This document shows positions 1-7,221 of a stretch of 17,345 bases of DNA, one piece after another. Every line of letters starts with the position of its first letter. The first letter of the stretch is position 1. The notes below the pieces were generated by a model. The model made no database searches, was not told the origin of the DNA, and was given only the letters and a program-made list of their open reading frames with translations. The stretch covers positions 1 to 17,345 of the forward strand of contig JAAZJX010000083.1 of assembly GCA_012800155.1 (NCBI GenBank), given 5' to 3'. Source of the DNA: Candidatus Magasanikiibacteriota bacterium (GTDB taxonomy: Bacteria > Patescibacteriota > Patescibacteriia > Magasanikbacterales > UBA922). Both the position numbers and the translations under genes were made by a program.

Positions 1-206
1 ACAGACCTTAGCATGTCTATAAACTGCTTTTTTTCTTTGTTAAAATTATAAAAGTTTTATTTATTATATCAAGGAAATGTTTAGGTTTGCAAGTTGATTT
101 ATAAGAAATAAAGATCTGGATATTTAAATATATAAAAGTTTTGTTTGATTGTATCAAATTGAAAACTAAATAAATAATTTGGTAGGAATTTTGAGTTTTT
201 TAATAC
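1..206. other. AT-rich intergenic stretch, no gene seen
   Basis: No convincing reading frame, RNA gene or strong hairpin is visible. A 26-27 nt imperfect direct repeat beginning TATAAAAGTTTT occurs at 47-72 and 131-157. Positions 3-18 hold a weak AGAC/GTCT stem followed by a T-run at about 26-33, which could be the tail of a terminator for something upstream of the window. This is too weak to call. Confidence 0.4.
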
Positions 207-235
207 TTGATTTTTTAAAAAAGAAATTGTAAAAT
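207..235 (+). promoter_or_regulatory. Candidate sigma-70 type promoter of yebC
   Basis: A -35 box TTGATT (207-212) and a -10 box TAAAAT (230-235) are separated by exactly 17 nt. The predicted transcript start is near 242, giving a leader of about 50 nt before the yebC ATG. The region is very AT-rich, so chance matches are likely, but the same 17-nt spacing recurs at most other promoters in this window. Confidence 0.45.
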
Positions 236-291
236 AATTTAAATGAATGGTTTTTAAATTTAGATTTTATAATTTTAATAATTTATAAATT

Positions 292-1023
292 ATGAGTGGT
301 CATTCTAAATGGCATAATATACAAGCCAAAAAAGGAAAAGCAGATAAAGCTCGATCTAATATTTTTACTAAAATGTCAAGAATGATTTCTGTTGTTGCTC
401 AACAAGGAGGGGGAGATCCAATGATGAATTTTTCTTTGCGATTGGCAATAGATAAAGCCAAAGCAGTTAATATGCCCAAAGATAATATTGATCGAGCAAT
501 TAAGCGTGGAACTGGTGAGGATAGCGAAGGAACGGTTTATCAAGAATTGTTGTATGAAGGTTTTGGACCAAATGGAGTAGCTTTTTTGGTTGAAGTTTTG
601 ACTGATAATAATAATCGTACAGTGGCTGAAGTAAAAAATGCTTTTACTAAAAATGGTGGAACAATGGGTGGACAAGGAAGTGTTAAATGGCAATTTGAAC
701 AAAAAGGTGTAATTCGTTTTACAACTGATAAAAAAACTTTGATCAAAGATTGGGAAAAGGCTCAGCTTGAATTGTTGGATGCTGGAGTATTGGATATTAA
801 AGAAGATGAAAACGGAGTAGAACTTTTTAGTGCTAGAGAGGATTTTCAAAAAATGTCTGAAGTTGTAGATAAGTTAGGAATAGAACCAGATGAATCTGTT
901 TTGGAATGGATTGCCAAAGAGACAGTTTCTCTTGATGAAGAAACTTCAGCTAAAGTAGAAAATCTTTATAATATTTTGGATGAATTGGATGATGTGCGCG
1001 CGGTATATACAAATGAAGAGTAA
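292..1023 (+). CDS. yebC: YebC/TACO1-family translational regulator
   Basis: The 243-residue protein has the usual family length and the highly conserved amino end MSGHSKWHNIQAKKGKADK. The central stretch includes EGFGPNGVAFLVEVLTDNNN and NAFTKNGGTMG, and the carboxyl part is acidic, as in family members. The family is cytosolic. It was first described as transcriptional regulators, and more recent work ties bacterial YebC and mitochondrial TACO1 to translation of difficult (for example proline-rich) stretches. The start is fixed by the conserved first residues. There is no Shine-Dalgarno sequence; the ATG follows ATTTATAAATT. In many bacteria yebC sits directly beside ruvC, which also lies downstream here but is separated by about 800 bp of repeats. 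No obvious terminator follows the TAA. Confidence 0.97.
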   Translation: MSGHSKWHNIQAKKGKADKARSNIFTKMSRMISVVAQQGGGDPMMNFSLRLAIDKAKAVNMPKDNIDRAIKRGTGEDSEGTVYQELLYEGFGPNGVAFLVEVLTDNNNRTVAEVKNAFTKNGGTMGGQGSVKWQFEQKGVIRFTTDKKTLIKDWEKAQLELLDAGVLDIKEDENGVELFSAREDFQKMSEVVDKLGIEPDESVLEWIAKETVSLDEETSAKVENLYNILDELDDVRAVYTNEE

Positions 1024-1108
1024 ATATTTTGGTGAAATGAGATTTTTAAAAAGTAAATTAGATTTTCATTTTGTGTAGATTTTTGTTTTTGTAATTTTAT
1101 TTTATTGG

Positions 1109-1128
1109 ATTCCCGCTTACGCGGGAAT
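1109..1128. repeat. REP-like palindrome
   Basis: ATTCCCGC (1109-1116) and GCGGGAAT (1121-1128) form a perfect 8-bp stem around the loop TTAC, flanked by GG on the left and GACA on the right. The same stem with the loop GAAG occurs at 17272-17291. It has no T-run after it, so it does not look like a standard terminator. REP/REPIN-type palindromes of this kind are known in many bacteria. Confidence 0.8.
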
Positions 1129-1205
1129 GACAATTGTGTTTGCCAACACCTCTCCGTCTTCGCTAAAGCTACGGCGACACACAGTCACGGGAATGACAGG
1201 TAAAT

Positions 1206-1223
1206 TCTCCCCTTGAGGGGAGA
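1206..1223. repeat. C-run/G-run hairpin in repeat block
   Basis: TCTCCCC (1206-1212) and GGGGAGA (1217-1223) pair perfectly around TTGA. It is one of several hairpins in the block with C-run and G-run arms; others lie at 1316-1335, 1444-1460 and 1625-1642. All could fold in RNA made from either strand. Confidence 0.7.
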
Positions 1224-1363
1224 TACTTGTCTCGCCAAAGGCGGAAAGAGGGGTGTTGGCAATTTATTATGAGATAATATCTTTCCGCCTTTAACGAGAC
1301 GAGCCAACACCTCCCAACCCCCCTCAAGGGGGGAATAGTCTTTTTCACCTTCAGCGAGACAGG

Positions 1364-1424
1364 TTCCGCCTTCGCTAAAGTTACGGCGAGACAGGTTCCG
1401 CCTTCGCTAAAGCTACGGCGAGAC
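1364..1424. repeat. Tandem pair of the 29-nt repeat unit (32-bp period)
   Basis: Two copies of a 29-nt unit, at 1364-1392 and 1396-1424, differ at one base (GTTACGG against GCTACGG) and are separated by AGG, a 32-bp period. Each unit is an imperfect inverted repeat with CGCC and GGCG near its ends. Diverged single copies lie at 1152-1180 and 1727-1755. Confidence 0.85.
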
Positions 1425-1559
1425 TGACCAACACCCCCCTTCACCCCCCTCTAGGGGGGAATAGCAAAAAGACAGGCAAGGGGGGAATAAAAAAACTTCC
1501 TTTGTCATTCCCGTTCTTTTCTTGTCATTCCCGTCCCCACCTACGTGAGGATAAACTCT

Positions 1560-1645
1560 GGCGGGAATCTATTCAAGGCAAAATCTATAAACAATAAACT
1601 TTTAATACCGACCAATACCCCCCAACCCCCCTCTAGGGGGGAATA
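1560..1645. repeat. Repeat module shared with the right end of the window
   Basis: Positions 1560-1621 align with 17283-17345 over their whole length, starting GGCGGGAATCTATTCAAGGC and ending in ACCGACCAA.ACCCC, with roughly five of six bases identical. Here the module continues into a C-run/G-run hairpin and GGGGGGAATA (to 1645). The right-hand copy is cut by the window edge. Confidence 0.85.
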
Positions 1646-1820
1646 AAAAATCTTCTCCGCCTTTAGCGAGATAGGCAAGGGGGAATAATCTCTTCCGCCT
1701 TTGGCGAGATGAACCAACACCCTCTGTTCCGCCTCCGCTAAAGTTACGGTGAGACAGGTAAGGGGGAATAGTAAAAAACAAACAAAAAAATTAAGAAATA
1801 AAGTGAATGATAAATAAAAT

Positions 1821-2345
1821 ATGGTAAAGAGAAATAAAAAAGAAATTATTCTTGGTATTGATCCTGGTTTTGGGAAAACAGGCTTTGGAGTGATAGAAAA
1901 TTCTAGTGGAGAATGGAAATTGGTAGCTTGTGGTTGTATTGAAACAGAAATCAATGATCCTTTTGTTGAACGATTAGTGGAATTACATTTAGAATTATTA
2001 AAAGTTATAAAAAAATATAAACCAACGAGAGTTAGTGTAGAGGATTTATTTTTTGCTCGCAATGTAACCACTGCAATAAAAGTTGGACAAGCGAGAGGAG
2101 TGATACTTTTGACAGTCGCGCAGTTAAAAATACCAGTAGAAGAATATACTCCTTTACAAGTAAAACAAGCTATTACTGGTTATGGTCGAGCTGAGAAAGG
2201 TCAAATTCAGCGCATGATTCAAATGCAATTTAGACTTAAGAAAAAAATTACTCCTGATGATGCAGCCGATGCTGTAGCTGTTGCTCTTACTTGTGCCGCT
2301 AGTTTGAATCTCAAAAGAAGATTAAAAAATAATGTTGTGAAATAA
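1821..2345 (+). CDS. ruvC: Crossover junction endodeoxyribonuclease RuvC
   Basis: RuvC cuts Holliday junctions symmetrically and works with the RuvAB motor in recombinational repair. The 174-residue protein matches the usual length (E. coli about 173). The RNase H-like active site can be read: LGIDPGFGKTGFGVIE with Asp14, VSVEDLFFARN with Glu74, and PDDAADAVAVA with Asp147 and Asp150, the spacing expected for the four metal-binding acids. The dimer/DNA-contact region QVKQAITGYGRAEKGQ is also present. The ATG follows AAATAAAAT with no Shine-Dalgarno sequence. ruvA and ruvB are not adjacent; the gene ends in a terminator and stands alone between the repeat block and gpmI. Its promoter is unclear and may lie in or just after the repeats. 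Confidence 0.96.
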   Translation: MVKRNKKEIILGIDPGFGKTGFGVIENSSGEWKLVACGCIETEINDPFVERLVELHLELLKVIKKYKPTRVSVEDLFFARNVTTAIKVGQARGVILLTVAQLKIPVEEYTPLQVKQAITGYGRAEKGQIQRMIQMQFRLKKKITPDDAADAVAVALTCAASLNLKRRLKNNVVK

Positions 2346-2370
2346 ACAAACAAAATTTAAGAAAAAATTA

Positions 2371-2406
2371 AAAAGCGCTTCTAAATTTAGAAGTGTTTTT
2401 GTTTTA
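2371..2406 (+). terminator. Intrinsic terminator after ruvC
   Basis: CTTCTAAA/TTTAGAAG (2378-2393) is extended by wobble and A-T pairs to about 2371-2400, followed by TTTTTGTTTT. It lies about 25 nt after the ruvC stop and closely resembles the hairpins at 5724 and 11181. Confidence 0.85.
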
Positions 2407-2506
2407 ATAAATAATATTTTAGTGTGTAGATTTAATAAATTAAATTGATAAAAATGAACTTATTTAAATCAATTAGTTTGGTTCGTATTTTATAAATAAT
2501 TGTGAA
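2407..2506. other. AT-rich spacer, nothing recognised
   Basis: This is spacer between the ruvC terminator and the gpmI promoter. No reading frame or stable hairpin was seen. Confidence 0.4.
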
Positions 2507-2535
2507 TTGAAAAAAAAGAAAATATAAGTTATAAT
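2507..2535 (+). promoter_or_regulatory. Promoter of the gpmI tandem pair
   Basis: TTGAAA (2507-2512), a 17-nt spacer and a consensus TATAAT (2530-2535). The predicted start near 2542 leaves a leader of only about 15 nt before the ATG, with no Shine-Dalgarno sequence. Confidence 0.75.
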
Positions 2536-2556
2536 GTGTAATATAAAATTTTTATT

Positions 2557-4116
2557 ATGAAAAAAATTAAAAAACAAGTTTGTTGTCCAACTGTTTTGAT
2601 AATTTTAGATGGTTTTGCTATTCCTAAGAATAAAAAAATTAGCGCTATTAATTCAGAGACAGCGCCAAATATTTATAATTATTTGAAAAAATATCCTAAT
2701 TCTCGTCTAAAAACCTATGGAGAATTTGTAGGTCTTTTTCCTGATCAACAAGGTAATTCTGAAGCTGGACATTTAAATATTGGCGCTGGTAGAATTATTA
2801 AACAAGATTTATCTATTATTTCTGAAGCCATTGAAAATGGAACTTTTTTCAAAAATACAGCTTTTAAAGAAGCTTTATTTCACGCTAAGAAATATAAAAA
2901 AGCTGTACATGTTATGGGACTTTTAACTAATGGTAATAGCGCTCATTCTTATCCAGATCATCTTTATGCTTTACTAGAATATTTTCGTCAAGAAGGACAA
3001 AAAGAAGTTTATTTACATCTTTTTACTGATGGGAGAGATTCTTCTCCACAAGGAGCTGTGGATTTTTTACAAGAGCTTCGTAAATATATGAATAATGGAG
3101 AAAAAATTGCTACAATTATGGGAAGATTTTATGCTATGGATCGAAATAAACTTTGGAATAGAACAAAACAAGCTTATGAAGCTATGGTTTTGGGCAAAGG
3201 TTGTACTGCTAATTCAGCTGAAGAAGCTTTGACACAATCTTATAATCGTGGTGAGACTGATGAATATATTTGTCCAACAGTAATTTTAGAAAAAGGCAAA
3301 CCAGTGGCAACAATTAAAGATAATGATGTTATTTATTTTTTTAATGCTCGAAGTGATCGAGCTCGTCAAATAACCAAAGTATTTGTTCAACCAGATTTTG
3401 AAAAAATTAATCCAGGTGCTTTTGTGCGCAAGAAACTTCCTCAAAATATTCGTTTTGTAGCTATGAGTGATTTTGGTCCAGATTTGCCCGGCATTTTAAC
3501 AGCTTTTCCATCTTATGTGATCACTAATACTTTACCTATGGTTTTGAAAAATAAAAAACAAGTGTATATTGCAGAGTCAGAAAAATATGCTCATGTAACT
3601 TATTTTATAAATGGTGGTTATGCTGATCCAGTTAATGGAGAAATTAGAATAAAAATAGATTCACCTTTGGTAAAAACTTATGATGAAAAACCAGAAATGT
3701 CTGCTTATTTAGTAACGGAAGAAATTTTAAATTGTTTGAAAGAAAATAAATTAGATTTTTATTGTGTTAATTTTGCTAATACTGATATGGTGGGTCATAC
3801 TGGAAATTTAGAAGCTGCCAAAAAAGCGGTTTATGCAGTAGATGAATGTGTTAAAAAAATAGTTGATGAAGTTTTAGCTCGTGATGGTCAAGTAATTATT
3901 ACTGCTGATCATGGCAATGCTGATATTATGATTAATGAAAAAACTGGAGAAGTAATGACAGAACATACTTTGAATTTAGTACCATTTATTTTGATTAGTA
4001 AAAAATTAAAAAATATAAAATTAAAAAATGGTATTTTAGCAGATGTAACTCCTACTTTATTAAAAATGTTAAATATTGAAAAACCGACTGAGATGACAGG
4101 AAGAGCATTATATTAA
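2557..4116 (+). CDS. gpmI: 2,3-bisphosphoglycerate-independent phosphoglycerate mutase, copy 1
   Basis: This cytosolic glycolytic enzyme interconverts 3- and 2-phosphoglycerate through a phosphoserine intermediate with two divalent metals. The 519 residues match the family. Visible motifs in order: LDGF (Asp18), GNSEAGHLNIGAGR with the nucleophile Ser68, a His at 130 in AHSYPDH, DGRDSSP, GRFYAMDRNKLW, FFNARSDRARQ, AESEKYAHVTYF, NTDMVGHTG (Asp410, His414), TADHGNAD (Asp451, His452) and EHT (His470). All expected metal and phosphate ligands appear present, so activity is likely. It departs from the usual sequence near the start (DGFAIPKNKKISAINSETAPN instead of DGWG...GNAI) and in TNGNSAHS for SDGGVHS. 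It is followed after 4 nt by a second, clearly different gpmI. Confidence 0.95.
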   Translation: MKKIKKQVCCPTVLIILDGFAIPKNKKISAINSETAPNIYNYLKKYPNSRLKTYGEFVGLFPDQQGNSEAGHLNIGAGRIIKQDLSIISEAIENGTFFKNTAFKEALFHAKKYKKAVHVMGLLTNGNSAHSYPDHLYALLEYFRQEGQKEVYLHLFTDGRDSSPQGAVDFLQELRKYMNNGEKIATIMGRFYAMDRNKLWNRTKQAYEAMVLGKGCTANSAEEALTQSYNRGETDEYICPTVILEKGKPVATIKDNDVIYFFNARSDRARQITKVFVQPDFEKINPGAFVRKKLPQNIRFVAMSDFGPDLPGILTAFPSYVITNTLPMVLKNKKQVYIAESEKYAHVTYFINGGYADPVNGEIRIKIDSPLVKTYDEKPEMSAYLVTEEILNCLKENKLDFYCVNFANTDMVGHTGNLEAAKKAVYAVDECVKKIVDEVLARDGQVIITADHGNADIMINEKTGEVMTEHTLNLVPFILISKKLKNIKLKNGILADVTPTLLKMLNIEKPTEMTGRALY

Positions 4117-4120
4117 TTTT

Positions 4121-5695
4121 ATGAGTAAAAAAATAACTGTATTAACAATTCTTGATGGTTGGGGAGTGACTCCAGATAATGATGGTAATGCGATCACTAA
4201 AGCCAATTTGCCAAACTTTCAAAAATTTCTAAGTGAATATCCTGTCATGACTCTTTTTGCTTCTGGTAATGAGGTTGGTTTAATGTCAGGAGAAATGGGA
4301 AATTCTGAAGTCGGTCATTTAAATATTGGCGCTGGTAGAGTTTATTTTCAAAGTTTACCTAGAATTAATAAAGAAATTTTTGAGGGAAGTTTTTTTACTA
4401 ACAAAGCTTTATTAAAAGCTATGGATAAAGTAAAAGAAAATGGTAAAAATCTTCATTTGATTGGTTTGATTGGGCCCGGACGCGTGCATTCTAGTCAAGA
4501 ACACCTCCATGCTTTATTAGATATGGCTCGTAAACAAAAAGTAAAAAATGTTTTTATTCATGTAATTTTGGATGGTCGTGATGCTATTTATAATTCTGGT
4601 ATTGATGCTATGGAAGAATTACAAAAAAAGATAAAAGAAGTTAAATGCGGTAAAATAGCAAGTATTTCAGGAAGATTTTATGCTATGGATCGAGATAATC
4701 AATGGGAAAGAACAGCTTTGGCTTATCGTGCGATTGTTGAAGGTAAAGCTGAACAATATTATAAAGATCCTCTTAAAGCTATTGAAGAATCTTATGCTAA
4801 AGAAGTTTTTGATGAAGAATTTGTTCCTATAGTTATTGGTAAAGAGAATCATCCAGTAGTAACAGTTGAAGATGATGATGCAATAATCTTTTTTAATTTT
4901 CGAGCTGATCGCGCTCGTCAATTAACTAAAGCTATTATTTTGCCAGGTTTTTCTAAATTTGAAAGAACTTATAAAAAAGGATTAGAATTTGTAACTATGA
5001 CTGAATATGAAAAAGATCTGCCAGTTGCAGTAGCTTATCCTCCTCAGGTAGTACACAATTCTTTGGCTGAGGTAATTAGTAAAGCAGGATTGAAACAAAT
5101 TCATATTGCTGAAACACAAAAATTTGCTCATGTTACTTTCTTTTTGAATGGCACAATCGAAGAACCTTTTCCTGGTGAAGATAGAAAAATTATTCCTTCT
5201 AAAAAAATTGCTAATTATAAAGATGCTCCAGAGATGAGTGCGCGAGAAATTACTAAAGAAGTTATCAAAGCAATTGAATCTGATCAATATGATTTTATTG
5301 TTGTTAATTTTGCTAATCCGGATATGGTTGGTCATAGTGGAGATCTCAAAGCTACTATTGAAGCTTGTGAAGTAGTTGATGAATGTGTTGGTAAAATTTC
5401 TGATCATGTATTAGCCCATGATGGAGTGATGTTTATTACTGCTGATCATGGGAATGCTGAGGAAGTAACTAATTTACAAACTGGTGAAATTGACAAAGAG
5501 CACAGCATTAATCCGGTCCCTTTTTTTATTGTGGGGAATCAATATCGAGGACAAGCTGGTTTAGCTGGAGATCCACCAGAAGGAGATTTGAGTTTAATGT
5601 CACCTGTGGGAATTTTGGCAGATATTGCTCCTACAATATTGAAAGTTATGAAAATTGAACAACCTCCAGAAATGAATGGTCGACCATTGATATAA
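4121..5695 (+). CDS. gpmI: 2,3-bisphosphoglycerate-independent phosphoglycerate mutase, copy 2
   Basis: Same family and reaction as the upstream gene, and closer to textbook iPGM. The 524 residues carry LDGWGVTPDNDGNAI (Asp12), GNSEVGHLNIGAGR (Ser62), RVHS (His123), DGRD, GRFYAMDRDNQWER, FFNFRADRARQ, AETQKFAHVTFF, NPDMVGHSG (Asp401, His405), TADHGNAEE (Asp442, His443) and EHS (His461). These positions nearly coincide with the Geobacillus enzyme numbering. Near the end there is an extra segment, about QYRGQAGLAGDPPEGDLS, before GILADIAPTIL. The start codon lies 4 nt after the copy 1 stop in the junction TAATTTTATG, so the two are almost certainly co-transcribed. Both look catalytically complete, so the reason for keeping two is not evident from sequence. 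Confidence 0.96.
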   Translation: MSKKITVLTILDGWGVTPDNDGNAITKANLPNFQKFLSEYPVMTLFASGNEVGLMSGEMGNSEVGHLNIGAGRVYFQSLPRINKEIFEGSFFTNKALLKAMDKVKENGKNLHLIGLIGPGRVHSSQEHLHALLDMARKQKVKNVFIHVILDGRDAIYNSGIDAMEELQKKIKEVKCGKIASISGRFYAMDRDNQWERTALAYRAIVEGKAEQYYKDPLKAIEESYAKEVFDEEFVPIVIGKENHPVVTVEDDDAIIFFNFRADRARQLTKAIILPGFSKFERTYKKGLEFVTMTEYEKDLPVAVAYPPQVVHNSLAEVISKAGLKQIHIAETQKFAHVTFFLNGTIEEPFPGEDRKIIPSKKIANYKDAPEMSAREITKEVIKAIESDQYDFIVVNFANPDMVGHSGDLKATIEACEVVDECVGKISDHVLAHDGVMFITADHGNAEEVTNLQTGEIDKEHSINPVPFFIVGNQYRGQAGLAGDPPEGDLSLMSPVGILADIAPTILKVMKIEQPPEMNGRPLI

Positions 5696-5723
5696 ATAAG
5701 AAATTTTAAAAACAATAAAATAA

Positions 5724-5756
5724 AAAACACTTCTAATTTTAGAGGTGTTTTGTTTT
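5724..5756 (+). terminator. Intrinsic terminator after the gpmI pair
   Basis: CACTTCTA (5728-5735) pairs with TAGAGGTG (5740-5747), with one wobble, is extended by A-T pairs, and is followed by TTTTGTTTT. It is nearly the same sequence as the terminators after ruvC and tyrS. Confidence 0.85.
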
Positions 5757-5832
5757 AAACTATTTATAAAATAGAATTTAAATTTAATTAGTAATAATCA
5801 ATTTGTTGTAATTTGTGTTTTTTAATTTTTTT

Positions 5833-5866
5833 AAAAAAATTAAAACTGTGTTTAAGACACAGTTTT
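5833..5866 (-). terminator. Terminator overlapping the end of the DHH gene
   Basis: AAAACTGTGT (5842-5851) pairs perfectly with ACACAGTTTT (5857-5866) around a 5-nt loop. Read on the minus strand, the loop contains the stop codon (5852-5854), and the stem is followed by T-rich sequence. The plus strand also has a T-run after the stem, so it could stop transcripts from both sides. Confidence 0.8.
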
Positions 5867-6982
5867 TTTAATAGTTTCAATTATTTTTTCTTCTGCTTGT
5901 TTCAAATTAGTATTTTCTAAAATAGTTCTAGCTTGTTGCTTATCACCATTTACTTGACCGAATGGTCGGAGTAATTCCAAAGCATTATATTCTTTATTAG
6001 TATCTAGAATAACATGGATTTGTTCATTTTTTTCATATAATAAAACTAAAAGTTTTATTTGTGGAGAATTGGATAAAAGTTCTTCAATAATATTTGATAA
6101 ATCTTCAGGAGTAGAATTAGAACGGATAAAATCATCACGAGTAATTACTGACCAAGCTAGATTAAGATTGTTATCATTTTGTAGATGAGATAAAACACTT
6201 CCCCAAAGTTTTAAAGTAGCAATAGTTTTGGTACGATAAAGATTTTGCACAATACGCTCTCGTTCAGCTCCAAGATTGATGAGTTCGCTGGCAGTATTTA
6301 AAGTTTGTGGTTTTATATTTTGACTTTTGAAACTTCTAGTTTTACTAATAATTCCAGTTAATAAACTAGTAGCTATTTCTTGATTGATTTGTTCAGGACC
6401 TATTTCTTTAATTAAATGATAAATACTTTCGGCTGTAGAAGTATGAGTAATATCAATTAAATTGATTTGACCAAAATTTTCATTACTGGATTTATGATCA
6501 ATATTAATAATTGGTTTTTGATAAAATAATTCAGTATTATTATCATAAATATTTCCTAATGATTCTAAATCTGGAGTATCAACTACAAAAATTAAATCAT
6601 ATTTAAAATCAGATTGGGCAGTACGAATATTTTCTCGATTGAGAAAACTTTGTTTAGGAGTAATAAAAATACGGAGTTTATTGTCTTTAACATCATAACT
6701 TAATTCTTGTAAGCCTGTTTTATTAATGTCCACACTAATGACAAATTTTTGAAGAAAATCAAAACCAGATTTTATTTCTTTAGCTTTATTTAAAAATTTA
6801 AAATTATTAGGTAAGTTAAAATCATCAGAAATAATATCAATTCTTTTACCCATTTTTTCTAAAAATAAAGCTAGCGCCACTGCACTACCAATCGCATCTC
6901 CATTAGTTGGTTCACCAAAAACAATCAAAATATTTTTTTTGTTTTCAATCAATTGTTTAATTTGTTCATTTTCATTTAACAT
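5852..6982 (-). CDS. Degenerate DHH-family phosphoesterase-like protein
   Basis: The 376-residue product has the overall plan of NrnA/RecJ-like DHH-DHHA1 proteins: an amino-terminal Rossmann-like part with TNGDAIGS (26-33), FVVDTPDLESLG (Asp135), NIDHKSSNENFGQINLID (161-178) and TSTAES, then a carboxyl DHHA1-like part. Several catalytic positions have changed. Motif I is TNGD instead of PDGD with no His before it, DHH reads DHK (162-164), the later TDT Asp is replaced in ISKTRSF, and the usual GGGH reads GQVNGD. Classical DHH nuclease/phosphatase activity is therefore doubtful. I recall similar degenerate proteins in Patescibacteria, role unknown. I chose the ATG at 6982; an in-frame TTG at 7024 would add 14 residues and also lies downstream of the promoter. 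The gene stands alone, convergent with gpmI and divergent from valS. Confidence 0.85.
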   Translation of the reverse strand: MLNENEQIKQLIENKKNILIVFGEPTNGDAIGSAVALALFLEKMGKRIDIISDDFNLPNNFKFLNKAKEIKSGFDFLQKFVISVDINKTGLQELSYDVKDNKLRIFITPKQSFLNRENIRTAQSDFKYDLIFVVDTPDLESLGNIYDNNTELFYQKPIINIDHKSSNENFGQINLIDITHTSTAESIYHLIKEIGPEQINQEIATSLLTGIISKTRSFKSQNIKPQTLNTASELINLGAERERIVQNLYRTKTIATLKLWGSVLSHLQNDNNLNLAWSVITRDDFIRSNSTPEDLSNIIEELLSNSPQIKLLVLLYEKNEQIHVILDTNKEYNALELLRPFGQVNGDKQQARTILENTNLKQAEEKIIETIKKTVS

Positions 6983-7065
6983 ATTTTCAAATTCTGGTTT
7001 TATTAATTTTTGGTAAATAAACAAAACAAGAAAAAGAACTAATTATAAAAATAACTTAATAAAGC

Positions 7066-7094
7066 ATTTTATCAATAATATTAAAATTTGTCAA
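7066..7094 (-). promoter_or_regulatory. Promoter of the DHH-like gene
   Basis: On the minus strand a consensus TTGACA (7094-7089), a 17-nt spacer and TAAAAT (7071-7066). The predicted start near 7059 gives a leader of about 77 nt to the ATG at 6982, or about 35 nt to the TTG at 7024. Confidence 0.8.
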
Positions 7095-7155
7095 TTAGGG
7101 TGTGGTTTATTTATTAAATAACCTTTAGTTTGTATTAGATAAAGTTTAATTTTTC

Positions 7156-7184
7156 TTGATTTATCTCTAAGTTTGAGGTAAAAT
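7156..7184 (+). promoter_or_regulatory. Promoter of the valS-tyrS operon
   Basis: TTGATT (7156-7161), a 17-nt spacer and TAAAAT (7179-7184). The predicted start near 7191 lies just after a small inverted repeat AGCTA/TAGCT (about 7186-7202). The leader to the ATG is about 30 nt. There is no T-box leader, which would be expected for tRNA-sensing control of a synthetase in Firmicutes. Confidence 0.7.
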
Positions 7185-7221
7185 AAGCTAGTTAGTTAGC
7201 TAAGATTTAGCCTAAGTTTAT

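Larger units (their letters stand above)
1085..1771. repeat. Modular intergenic repeat block between yebC and ruvC
   Basis: This gene-free stretch is markedly richer in G and C than its surroundings. It is built from a few short modules reused in both orientations: (i) palindromes around ATTCCCGC/GCGGGAAT; (ii) a 29-nt unit starting TTCCGCCTTCGCTAAAG, with copies at 1152-1180, 1364-1392, 1396-1424 and 1727-1755; (iii) shorter relatives such as CCGCCTTTAGCGAGA at 1283-1300, 1654-1672 and 1693-1710, inverted at 1230-1247; (iv) CCAACACC followed by a C-run/G-run hairpin ending GGGGGGAATA at 1304-1338, 1428-1464 and 1612-1645. Reading frames crossing it on the minus strand are low-complexity translations of the repeats and match nothing I recognise. 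The family reappears at 17210. Mobilisation in trans by a REP-associated Y1 transposase is possible, but no such gene is in the window. Confidence 0.88.

Noticed and set aside
3..33. Terminator-like stem plus T-run at the window start
   Set aside because: Only a 4-bp stem; the upstream gene is outside the window.
47..157. Imperfect direct repeat (TATAAAAGTTTT...) upstream of yebC
   Set aside because: Very AT-rich and diverged, so chance is a sufficient explanation.
376..849. Long antisense frames within yebC, gpmI, valS and fusA
   Set aside because: They are shadows of strongly coding plus-strand genes with low-complexity products.
1169..1444. Open frame of 91 codons on the minus strand in the repeat island
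   Set aside because: It is a translation of the repeat modules, with repeated similar peptides and no recognisable domain, promoter or start context.
1152..1755. Possible CRISPR array
   Set aside because: Repeats are irregularly spaced, occur in both orientations and include hairpin modules; there are no equal-length unique spacers and no cas genes.
1541..2071. Open frame of 176 codons on the minus strand
   Set aside because: It overlaps ruvC antisense and otherwise translates repeats; composition is Phe/Leu/Ser-rich as expected for antisense AT-rich DNA.
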